Assembly (NCBI RefSeq): GCF_009911645.1
Contig: NZ_QWKI01000032.1
Coordinates: 1-43,706 of the forward strand
DNA from: Pseudoflavonifractor sp. 60
GTDB lineage: Bacteria; Bacillota; Clostridia; Oscillospirales; Oscillospiraceae
Length of the DNA stretch: 43,706 bases
Direction of reading: 5' to 3'
The position numbers were made by a program, and so were the translations under genes. The notes beneath the pieces are model-generated. The model was not told the origin of the DNA. It made no database searches and worked only from the letters and a program-made list of their open reading frames with translations. Positions 7,227-13,716 of this stretch are shown here, piece after piece (positions within the stretch are counted from its first letter, which is position 1; each line of letters begins with the position of its first letter).

Positions 7227-7504
7227 ACGAAAACGAGAAAAAGATCGGTGACTGGAAAGGGATCATTGGCGACATCCTTTTGATTGCGGTGCTGTTTGCG
7301 GGGGTCAAGCTTGTATTCTGGGGGCTGGGGGCGGCCATACACCAAGACATCCCGGACACTGCGCCGAGCGGATCCTTCTCTCAGAGCGCCGTCCAGAGCG
7401 GAGAGGCGGAGGCCCCCAGCTTCTGCGTCCACTGCGGCAGGGAGCTGCCGGACAGCTTCCAGTGGGGCCAGTTCTGCCCGTACTGCGGAAAGAAGGTGGA
7501 GTGA
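7223..7504 (+). CDS. Membrane-anchored zinc-ribbon protein
   Basis: This 93-residue protein has one membrane segment at about residues 13-38 (IIGDILLIAVLFAGVKLVFW), a low-complexity linker, and a C-terminal zinc ribbon with paired CVHCG and CPYCG motifs. It starts at TTG 7223, overlapping the regulator stop by two bases, with GGAGGG five bases upstream. The next gene overlaps its stop (ATGA). Such short ribbon proteins are common small membrane proteins in Firmicutes and their roles are mostly unknown. Translational coupling with an XRE regulator and a second zinc-ribbon protein suggests one small regulated unit. Confidence 0.7.
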   Translation: MNENEKKIGDWKGIIGDILLIAVLFAGVKLVFWGLGAAIHQDIPDTAPSGSFSQSAVQSGEAEAPSFCVHCGRELPDSFQWGQFCPYCGKKVE

Positions 7505-7809
7505 TGGAAGCATTAAAATGTCTGCGCTGCGGCATGGAGATGGAATTTATGACCCGGGAAAAAATACAGCTGGGCCAGACAGGTCTATTCCTGGGCGGTC
7601 TGGACAATCTTCTGTCCGGCGCGCTGGAGACAGCCATTTTCAGCTGTCCCAAGTGCGGCAGGCTGGAGTTTTTCCGGGGGGATTTCTTCGACCGTGAGGG
7701 GGAGGAGGCCGGGCGCATCGCTCAGACCCGCTGTACCGGCTGCGGGATCCTCTATGAGATGGACTACCCCAAGTGTCCCCAATGTGGGGTCAAAAACGAA
7801 AACTGGTAA
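7504..7809 (+). CDS. Double zinc-ribbon cytosolic protein
   Basis: A 101-residue protein with four CxxC pairs at residues 6/9, 48/51, 77/80 and 91/94, enough for two zinc ribbons, and no membrane segment. It begins MEALKCLRCGMEMEF and ends CPQCGVKNENW. The start ATG overlaps the preceding stop (ATGA) and ftsY follows after 15 bases, so it is likely in one transcript with the upstream genes and ftsY. I recognise no named family. A nucleic-acid or protein-binding zinc ribbon is the plain reading. Confidence 0.7.
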   Translation: MEALKCLRCGMEMEFMTREKIQLGQTGLFLGGLDNLLSGALETAIFSCPKCGRLEFFRGDFFDREGEEAGRIAQTRCTGCGILYEMDYPKCPQCGVKNENW

Positions 7810-7824
7810 GAGAGGGAAGGACCT

Positions 7825-8694
7825 ATGGGCTTTTTTGACAAGCTGAAAAAAATCAACATTTTTGCCGGCTTCGGCTCCGAGCTCACCGACGAGTTCTACG
7901 ATGAGCTGGAGGAGTCGCTGATCCTGGCGGACACCGGCATGGACGTGACTTTGGAGCTGGTGGAGGAGCTGCGCCGCCGGGTCAAGCGGGAGGGCGTGAA
8001 GACGGTGGAGGGAGCCCGGGAGGTGATGGTAAACGTCATCACCGACACCCTCAGCGCGGGGGAGCTGGCGCTGAACCTGTCCACCAGGCCCTCGGTGGTG
8101 CTGTTCATCGGGGTCAACGGCGTGGGCAAGACCACCACCATTGGAAAGATTGGCCGCCAGCTCCGGGCCCAGCGGAAGAAGGTGCTCTTCTGCGCCGCCG
8201 ACACCTTCCGGGCTGCCGCCGCCGAGCAGCTGACCATCTGGGCGGACCGGGCGGGGGTTGACATCATCAAGCAGCAGGAGGGGGCCGACCCCGCCGCCGT
8301 GGTCTTTGACGCCATGTCCGCCGCCAAGGCCCGGGGGTCCGACGTGGTGCTGGTGGACACCGCCGGCCGGCTCCATAACAAGCAGAACCTAATGAACGAG
8401 CTGAACAAAATCAGCCGGGTCATCGACCGGGAGCTGCCCGGCTGCGCCCGGGAGACCCTCCTGGTGCTGGACGCCACCACCGGCCAGAACGGGCTGATCC
8501 AGGCCAAGCAGTTTAAGGAGGCGGCGGGGATCACCGGCATCGTCCTCACCAAGCTGGACGGCACCGCCAAGGGGGGCATCGCCATCGCCATCGCCAAAGA
8601 GCTGGGGGTCCCGGTGAAGTACGCCGGGGTGGGCGAGGGCATCGACGACCTGCGGCCCTTCGACGCCCGGGAGTTCGCCCAGGCGCTGATCTGA
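7825..8694 (+). CDS. ftsY: Signal recognition particle receptor FtsY
   Basis: A complete 289-residue FtsY, the short form lacking the long acidic A domain of E. coli. The N domain (about 1-85) is followed by the G domain with G1 GVNGVGKTTT at 96-105, the insertion-box region DTFRAAAAEQL, G3 DTAGR at 178-182 and G4 TKLDG at 242-246. FtsY is the membrane-associated GTPase that docks the Ffh signal recognition particle with its ribosome and hands nascent membrane proteins to SecYEG. The N-terminal MGFFDKLKKI helix is the expected membrane-binding amphipathic element. It is preceded by a small zinc-ribbon gene rather than by smc. The ribosome site is GGGAAGGA. Confidence 0.97.
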   Translation: MGFFDKLKKINIFAGFGSELTDEFYDELEESLILADTGMDVTLELVEELRRRVKREGVKTVEGAREVMVNVITDTLSAGELALNLSTRPSVVLFIGVNGVGKTTTIGKIGRQLRAQRKKVLFCAADTFRAAAAEQLTIWADRAGVDIIKQQEGADPAAVVFDAMSAAKARGSDVVLVDTAGRLHNKQNLMNELNKISRVIDRELPGCARETLLVLDATTGQNGLIQAKQFKEAAGITGIVLTKLDGTAKGGIAIAIAKELGVPVKYAGVGEGIDDLRPFDAREFAQALI

Positions 8695-8734
8695 TTTTGT
8701 CCTCGCCGGACGGACCTTCTTTTCTTTGAAAAGA
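8695..8734 (+). repeat. Dispersed intergenic repeat, copy 1
   Basis: Begins directly after the ftsY stop with TTTTGTCCTCGCC and ends CTTCTTTTCTTTGAAAAGA. A second copy lies inverted at 28534-28585 and differs mainly by a 12-base insertion. Present in intergenic DNA only in both places. Confidence 0.7.
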
Positions 8735-8737
8735 CAT

Positions 8738-8778
8738 AGAGTCCCTTAGTGAATACGGAGTATGAGCTTAGGGACTCT
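8738..8778. repeat. Inverted repeat after ftsY
   Basis: AGAGTCCCT and AGGGACTCT form a 9-bp perfect arm, 12 bp with one mismatch, around a 17-base loop. There is no T-run, so it is not a classical terminator. It may be an RNA-stabilising 3' structure or part of the adjoining repeat. Confidence 0.5.
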
Positions 8779-8817
8779 TAGTGCCGCGAAGCGGGAAAGA
8801 AGCAAAAGAAACTTTTT

Positions 8818-8836
8818 GGAAAAACTTCGTTTTTCC
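8818..8836 (+). terminator. Terminator-like hairpin between ftsY and rdgB
   Basis: GGAAAAAC-TTC-GTTTTTCC is a perfect 8-bp stem whose right arm supplies five T residues. Likely ends the smc-ftsY transcript. Confidence 0.5.
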
Positions 8837-8871
8837 TCTCTGGGCCGGCATAAAAATTAATAGAATATCAA

Positions 8872-8899
8872 TAGACAGAATGAGAAAATATGGTAGAAT
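8872..8899 (+). promoter_or_regulatory. Possible promoter of the rdgB cluster
   Basis: TAGACA, 16 bases, TAGAAT, ending 15 bases before the rdgB ATG. The AT-rich stretch stands out from its surroundings, but both boxes are imperfect. Confidence 0.4.
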
Positions 8900-8914
8900 A
8901 AGGGGGAAGGCCGT

Positions 8915-9505
8915 ATGAAACTGGTACTGGCCAGCAAGAACAGGAAAAAGCTGGTGGAGATGAACGACATTTTGTCCCACCTGGGAATTGAGGTCTGCTC
9001 TGAGGCGGAGGCCGGAGTTGACGTGGAGGTGGAGGAGACGGGGACCACCTTTGAGGAGAACTCCCTGCTCAAGGCCAGGGCCGTCATGGAGGCCAGCGGG
9101 CTGCCCGCCATTGCCGACGACTCCGGCCTGTGCGTGGACTGCCTCAACGGGGCCCCGGGGGTGTACTCCGCCCGCTACGGCGGCGAGGGGCTGGACGACG
9201 CGGCCCGCTACCGTCTGTTGCTGGAGAATATGCGGGGCCAGATGACCCGGGCGGCGAAATTTGTCTCGGTGATTACCTGCTGCTTCCCCAACGGGGATGT
9301 GATCTCCGCCCGGGGGGAGTGCCCCGGCACCATCGCCTACGCCCCCATAGGAGAGGGCGGCTTCGGCTATGACCCAGTGTTCTTTGTCCCGGAGCTGAAA
9401 AAGACCTTCGCTCAGCTGTCCGCTGACGAGAAAAACGCCATCTCCCACCGGGGCAAGGCGATTGAGGCGTTTCAGGTCAAGCTGGAGGAGTATTTGCATC
9501 AGTAG
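8915..9505 (+). CDS. rdgB: Non-canonical purine NTP pyrophosphatase (RdgB/HAM1)
   Basis: A 196-residue protein of normal family length. It begins MKLVLASKNRKKLVEM, containing the S/T-x-N-x-x-K substrate motif. It has the metal-site block ADDSGLCVDCLNGAPGVYSA at about 68-87, GEGGFGYDPVF in the C-terminal half, and the purine-recognition SHRGKA. These enzymes hydrolyse dITP, XTP and other deaminated purine nucleotides to monophosphates and so keep them out of DNA and RNA. It starts a rightward run with yhbY, a nadD fusion, an LCP protein and rsfS, an order often seen in clostridia. Confidence 0.95.
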   Translation: MKLVLASKNRKKLVEMNDILSHLGIEVCSEAEAGVDVEVEETGTTFEENSLLKARAVMEASGLPAIADDSGLCVDCLNGAPGVYSARYGGEGLDDAARYRLLLENMRGQMTRAAKFVSVITCCFPNGDVISARGECPGTIAYAPIGEGGFGYDPVFFVPELKKTFAQLSADEKNAISHRGKAIEAFQVKLEEYLHQ

Positions 9506-9544
9506 AGCGCACCCTGCAAAAATTGTGAAAAATGAGGATTTGAA

Positions 9545-9868
9545 ATGGAATTGACAAGCAAACAGCGCTCCCAGCTGCGGGGACTGGCCAACAGCATTGA
9601 CACCATCCTGATCGTGGGCAAGGAGGGCATCGGGGACAACCTGGTCAAGCAGGCCAACGACGCCCTGGAGGCCCGGGAGCTCATCAAGGGCAAGGTGCTG
9701 GAGAACTCCCTCCTCTCCCCACGGGAGGCGGCGGAGAAGCTGGCCCCCCTGACCCGGAGCGAAATTGTCCAGGTGATTGGAACAAAGTTCATATTATATC
9801 GCCCAAGCCATAAGAAGGACAAAAAGGATAAAATTGTCTTGGTGAGCGACAGGAAGCGACGGACGTAA
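9545..9868 (+). CDS. yhbY: Ribosome assembly RNA-binding protein YhbY
   Basis: A 107-residue single CRM-domain protein. It starts MELTSKQRSQLRGLANSI, carries the conserved VGKEGIGDNLVKQ loop (about residues 24-36, the GxxG-like RNA-contact turn) and ELIKGKVLENS, and ends with a Lys-rich tail (KKDKKDK). YhbY binds pre-50S ribosomal particles. It follows rdgB and sits upstream of nadD, a common neighbourhood in Firmicutes. Confidence 0.92.
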   Translation: MELTSKQRSQLRGLANSIDTILIVGKEGIGDNLVKQANDALEARELIKGKVLENSLLSPREAAEKLAPLTRSEIVQVIGTKFILYRPSHKKDKKDKIVLVSDRKRRT

Positions 9869-9882
9869 GGAGGTGCGGCGCC

Positions 9883-10338
9883 GTGAGAAACAAGCAGCTC
9901 TTCCGCCGCTGGTGGTGGCTGGCCGGGGCGGCGCTGATGCTGGCGGGCTGGCTGCTCTTCTGGTATCTCCCCCGCCCCCTGACAAAAGTCGCCTGGCCTA
10001 TATCTGAGCCAAAGACCAGGTACGGGTTTGAGGACAGAGAATTTGATGTCCGGCTGGATTCGAAGACGCTGGAGGAGGTCCTGGAGGGCTGCCAGGTCCG
10101 TCCGGCCTTCCGGGGCGACTATTTTCCCTATCAGACAAACACCGCCCCCTGTTCCGTCCGCTTTCTGGATGGGAGAGGGAGCCCCTGGGAGCTGGTAGCG
10201 GGCCCCGATTGGATGGTGTTCAACTCCGGCGGGGGGATTGTCTGGCCCGTTGTGAACAGCGGGGAGTGGTGGCCGGAGCTGCTTCATTGTGTCTTGTCCA
10301 GCGGAGGGACGGAGATAGAACCGTCTCCCCAGCCCTGA
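9883..10338 (+). CDS. Membrane-anchored protein of unknown function
   Basis: This 151-residue protein has one N-terminal membrane segment (about residues 11-29, WWLAGAALMLAGWLLFWYL) after a basic start (MRNKQLFRR), so the rest should face outward. The outer part contains a DVRLDSKTLEEVLEGCQVRP block and several Trp residues near the C-terminus (PWELVAGPDWMVF). No lipobox or enzyme motif was found. It starts at GTG 9883 with AAGGAGGT at a good distance. It lies between yhbY and nadD and may be specific to this lineage. Confidence 0.6.
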   Translation: MRNKQLFRRWWWLAGAALMLAGWLLFWYLPRPLTKVAWPISEPKTRYGFEDREFDVRLDSKTLEEVLEGCQVRPAFRGDYFPYQTNTAPCSVRFLDGRGSPWELVAGPDWMVFNSGGGIVWPVVNSGEWWPELLHCVLSSGGTEIEPSPQP

Positions 10339-10383
10339 GCGTTCTGCATGTTCATTCTGAATGAAGAAGAGGGAGTGTCAGAA

Positions 10384-11595
10384 ATGAAGATTGGAGTCTA
10401 TGGCGGGACCTTCAACCCGCCCCATTTGGGACATTTGGCGGCAGCCCAGGCGGCCATCGACAGTCTGGGGCTGGATAAGCTGCTCATTATCCCGGCGGCC
10501 ATCCCGCCCCACAAGGAGCTCCCCCCCGGGACCCCGACGGCGGAGCACCGGCTGGCAATGGCGGAGAAGCTGGCGGACGCCCTTCTGCTGCCGGACAAGG
10601 TGGAGGTGTCCGCCATCGAGCTGGACCGACCGGGTAAGAGCTACACCTCCGACACCCTGCTCGACCTGCGCCAGGAGTATCAGGACGGGGAGTTCTGGCT
10701 TCTTCTGGGGACGGACATGTTCCTGACCCTCCACAAGTGGCACGAACCGGAGCGCATTGTGAAGAATGCCAACCTGTGTACATTCCGCCGCAGTCCCCGG
10801 GACCGGGCGGAGCGCTTTGTGGCCCAGCAGGCATATCTGAAAGAGCGCTGGCCCTGGGTCAAGGTCAAGACCATTGAGATTCCAAATCTGGTGGACATCT
10901 CCTCAACCCGCCTGCGGGAGCTGCTGGTCCAGGGGGAGGGGGCCCAGTACCTGACTCCCGGCGTCTACGGGTACATTTTGCGCAATCAGCTCTACGGGAC
11001 CCGCGCCGATTTAAAGCACCTGGATATCCCGGAGCTGCGGGCCTGCTCCTACTCCATGGTGCTGGAAAAGCGGGTGCGCCACATTCGGGGCACCGAGGAG
11101 GAGGCGGTCCGCCTGGCCCGGCGCTGGGGGGCGGACGAGACCATGGCCCGGCGGGCGGGCATCCTCCATGACTGCACCAAATACCTCACCGGGGAGGAGC
11201 ACATCGCCATCTGCCGCCAGTACGGCGTGCCCCTGGACGAGCTGGAGCTCACCGCTCCCAAGCTGCTCCACTCCAAGACGGGGGCGTGTATGGCCCGGCA
11301 TATTTTTGGAGAACCTGATGAGGTGTACGAGGCCATTTTCTGGCACACCACCGCCAAGGCGGATATGACGGTCCTGGAGAAGATACTCTATGTGGCCGAC
11401 TACATGGAGCCCAACCGAACCTTTGACGGGGTGGAGCGCCTGCGGGAGCTGGCCTATCAGGACCTGGACAGGGCCCTCCTCCTGGGAGTAGAGACCACCG
11501 TCCAGGAGATGAAGGACCGGAATCTGCCCGTCCACCGCAATACGCTCCAGGCCCAGGCGTGGCTGCGGGAGCATGGAGTCACAACAGAAGGGTGA
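10384..11595 (+). CDS. nadD: Fusion of NadD adenylyltransferase and YqeK HD-domain hydrolase
   Basis: One uninterrupted 403-residue protein with two enzymes. Residues 1-200: nicotinate-mononucleotide adenylyltransferase, with GGTFNPPHLGH at 7-17 for nucleotide binding and the later ISSTRLRE signature (about 178-185). It makes deamido-NAD from NaMN and ATP. Residues about 210-400: an HD-domain protein of the YqeK type, with the metal-binding HD pair at 262-263 (LHDCTKY), LHSKTGACMA, HTTAKADM and the YVADYMEPNR helix. YqeK enzymes split Ap4A into two ADP. In B. subtilis nadD and yqeK are separate neighbouring genes. Here they are one frame with no stop or frameshift at the junction. The ATG at 10384 was preferred because MKIGVYGGTF is the family start. 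The LCP gene follows six bases after its stop. Confidence 0.93.
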   Translation: MKIGVYGGTFNPPHLGHLAAAQAAIDSLGLDKLLIIPAAIPPHKELPPGTPTAEHRLAMAEKLADALLLPDKVEVSAIELDRPGKSYTSDTLLDLRQEYQDGEFWLLLGTDMFLTLHKWHEPERIVKNANLCTFRRSPRDRAERFVAQQAYLKERWPWVKVKTIEIPNLVDISSTRLRELLVQGEGAQYLTPGVYGYILRNQLYGTRADLKHLDIPELRACSYSMVLEKRVRHIRGTEEEAVRLARRWGADETMARRAGILHDCTKYLTGEEHIAICRQYGVPLDELELTAPKLLHSKTGACMARHIFGEPDEVYEAIFWHTTAKADMTVLEKILYVADYMEPNRTFDGVERLRELAYQDLDRALLLGVETTVQEMKDRNLPVHRNTLQAQAWLREHGVTTEG

Positions 11596-11600
11596 GACTA

Positions 11601-13193
11601 TTGAGCGAGACAAACAAGCATCGTGGAAAACGGGAGGCCCCCTCCCCACTGGTCCGGTGGTGGCGGGGGTATCGGAACTGGGTTGCCGGGCTGAGCCGGG
11701 GACAGCGCATCCGCTACCGGGTGTGCCTGGGGCTGGGGATCACAGCGGCGGTGATTTTGGTGATTGCGCTGTGCCTGCGGTCCTGGATCAGACTGCCCGA
11801 GGTGCCCACCGTGCCGCCGGGACCTGTGGCGAACGGCTCCCAGATCACCCCGGGGGACCTGTCCGCAAACCTGCCCGGGGGGAACGGCCTGGAGTATGCG
11901 GGGGCGGAGCTGCCCCAGGTGACCCGAAGCGGTCAGAAGCCGGGTTACTATACCTTCCTCCTGGCCGGGCGGGACGTGGTCAGCGGGGCCACCGACACCA
12001 TGATCCTCATCACCTACGACACCAAGGGCAAGACCATCAACGCCATCAGTCTGCTGCGGGACACCATGGTAAACACCTCAGCGAAAGCTGGGGCCCAGAA
12101 GCGGCTGAATGTGGTCTTTGCCCGGAACATGGGGGGGCGGAGCCTGTCTGAGAAGGAGCGGGTTGAAAACGGCATGACCGCCCTGAAACAGGAGGTGAGC
12201 AAGCTCACCGGTATCTACCCCAACTTCTATGTCTTGGTGGAGTGGGAGGCCATCGGCGAGCTGGTGGACGCCATCGGCGGGGTTGAGTTTGAGGTCCCCT
12301 TCGACATGGACTACGACGACCCCTATCAGGACCTGCACATCCACCAGAAGGCCGGCCTGCGGCTGCTCAGCGGACGGGACGCCATGGAGGTCATCCGTTT
12401 CCGGAAAAACAACAACGGGACCCACATCCTGGGGGACTCGGGCCGTACGCAGATTCAGCGGGACTTCCTCACGGCGGTCATCAAGGAGTGCCTCCAGCCG
12501 GATATTCTCCTGAAGCTGCCTGCCCTGGCCCAGATTTTTGTGGACAACGTGAGCACTGACCTGTCCATCGGCAACATTCTGGCCTTTGCCGAGTTGGCGG
12601 TGGGGATGGACATTGAAAACGGAGTTAAATTTGTGGCTATGCCCTTTGACAACACCTCCTACAAGGGCGCGGCCCTGGCTCTGGCCCGGCAGGACGAGCT
12701 GCTGGAGGTGCTCAACGACGGAATCAACCCCTACCAGGATGAGATCCAGGCCAGCGATTTGCAGCTGATGTACCGCAAGCGTGGGGGCGGCTACAACGTG
12801 ACCAACGCCACACTGGCCGACCCCACCGTGGGGCAGGTCCCGGTGGCCAAGCCCAAGGAGGAGGAGCCCGCCCCGGAGGAGCAGGAACCGCCGGAGGGGG
12901 AGAACCCCGGCGGTGAAATCCAGCCCGGAGGAGATGTGGGCGATACCTCCCGGCCTGACGAGAATGGGGCGCCTGGGGATACCACTCAGCCCGGAGAGAG
13001 CGGGGAGTCCGGGGATACGTCTCAGCCTGGAGAGAGTGGGGAGTCCGGCGATATCTCCCAGCCGGGAGAGGATGCAAAGCCCGGCAACATCAGCGCCATT
13101 GACCCCAGTGAGATTTTCCCTGACCCGACCTCGGATGCCGCTCCTGTCATCGTGGAGCCGGAAAATGCCGGAGAGAGCAGCGCGGCGGCGTAA
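11601..13193 (+). CDS. LytR-CpsA-Psr (LCP) family protein with repetitive tail
   Basis: About 530 residues if started at the TTG 11601, which has AAGGGTGAG upstream; a longer start overlapping nadD is possible. A basic cytosolic segment precedes one membrane helix (about 41-60). An LCP catalytic domain follows (about 115-310) with TDTMILITYD and the Arg-bearing LLRDTMVN motif used to bind the polyprenyl-pyrophosphate substrate, and the IGGVEFEVP and LLSGRDAMEVIRFRK blocks. LCP enzymes attach wall teichoic acids or capsule polymers to peptidoglycan on the outer face. After about residue 400 the protein becomes Glu/Pro/Gly-rich, with three near-copies of a 12-residue unit (QPGESGESGDTS) that may span the wall. 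Confidence 0.88.
   Translation: MSETNKHRGKREAPSPLVRWWRGYRNWVAGLSRGQRIRYRVCLGLGITAAVILVIALCLRSWIRLPEVPTVPPGPVANGSQITPGDLSANLPGGNGLEYAGAELPQVTRSGQKPGYYTFLLAGRDVVSGATDTMILITYDTKGKTINAISLLRDTMVNTSAKAGAQKRLNVVFARNMGGRSLSEKERVENGMTALKQEVSKLTGIYPNFYVLVEWEAIGELVDAIGGVEFEVPFDMDYDDPYQDLHIHQKAGLRLLSGRDAMEVIRFRKNNNGTHILGDSGRTQIQRDFLTAVIKECLQPDILLKLPALAQIFVDNVSTDLSIGNILAFAELAVGMDIENGVKFVAMPFDNTSYKGAALALARQDELLEVLNDGINPYQDEIQASDLQLMYRKRGGGYNVTNATLADPTVGQVPVAKPKEEEPAPEEQEPPEGENPGGEIQPGGDVGDTSRPDENGAPGDTTQPGESGESGDTSQPGESGESGDISQPGEDAKPGNISAIDPSEIFPDPTSDAAPVIVEPENAGESSAAA
12970..13080 (+). repeat. 36-bp tandem repeat inside the LCP gene
   Basis: About three imperfect copies of a 36-bp unit encode D-T/I-T/S-QPGES/DGESG. 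All copies are multiples of three, so gain or loss of units would lengthen or shorten the tail without a frameshift. Confidence 0.65.
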
Positions 13194-13258
13194 GGACAGC
13201 GGAAGTTCCTTCGGATGTGATTGAAATTGGGTATTGATTAAAAAGAGAGGAGAATACC

Positions 13259-13648
13259 ATGGAATCTTATGAATTGGCGGTCCTGCTGGCCAGAGCGCTG
13301 GACAGCAAAAAGGGCGGAGAGATCAAGGTGCTGAAGACGGAGGGGCTGACGACCCTGGCGGACTACTTTGTCATCTGCACCGCCACCTCCAACACCCAGG
13401 TAAAGGCCATGTCCGACGCCTGCGAGGAGGCGGCAGAGGCCAACGGGGAGAACGCCCACCACATCGAGGGGCACCGGGGCGGCGCCTGGCTGCTGATGGA
13501 TTTCTCCAGCGTTGTGGTCCACGTGTTTACCGACGAGGCCCGGAAGTTCTATGACCTAGAGCGGCTGTGGAGCGACGCGGAGGAGATCGACATTGCTAAG
13601 GTACTCGACGAGCTGCCCAGGCAGCAGAATTGGAGAAGCGCCCACTGA
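13259..13648 (+). CDS. rsfS: Ribosomal silencing factor RsfS
   Basis: A 129-residue protein of the Iojap/RsfS family. It has GGEIKVLKTEGLTTLADYFV early on, ICTATSNTQVKAMSD, and the conserved WLLMDFSSVVVHVF core followed by ARKFYDLERLW. RsfS binds ribosomal protein L14 and prevents subunit joining when nutrients fall. The ribosome site is GAGAGGAG. It ends the rightward cluster after the LCP gene and is followed at once by a strong bidirectional terminator. Confidence 0.95.
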   Translation: MESYELAVLLARALDSKKGGEIKVLKTEGLTTLADYFVICTATSNTQVKAMSDACEEAAEANGENAHHIEGHRGGAWLLMDFSSVVVHVFTDEARKFYDLERLWSDAEEIDIAKVLDELPRQQNWRSAH

Positions 13649-13670
13649 TTCATTTCCACCATATACAAAA

Positions 13671-13704
13671 AACCCCCTGACGCAGATCACGGTGTCAGGG
13701 GGTT
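13671..13704. terminator. Bidirectional terminator between rsfS and the SLH protein gene
   Basis: AACCCCCTGAC and GTCAGGGGGTT form an 11-bp perfect stem around a 12-base loop, with A-rich sequence on the left and T-rich on the right. It serves the two convergent genes. Confidence 0.85.
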
Positions 13705-13716
13705 GGTTTATTGCGG

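Noticed and set aside
12970-13080. Possible CRISPR-like array in the LCP gene
   Set aside because: Units are contiguous 36-bp in-frame coding repeats with no spacers; it is a protein tail repeat.
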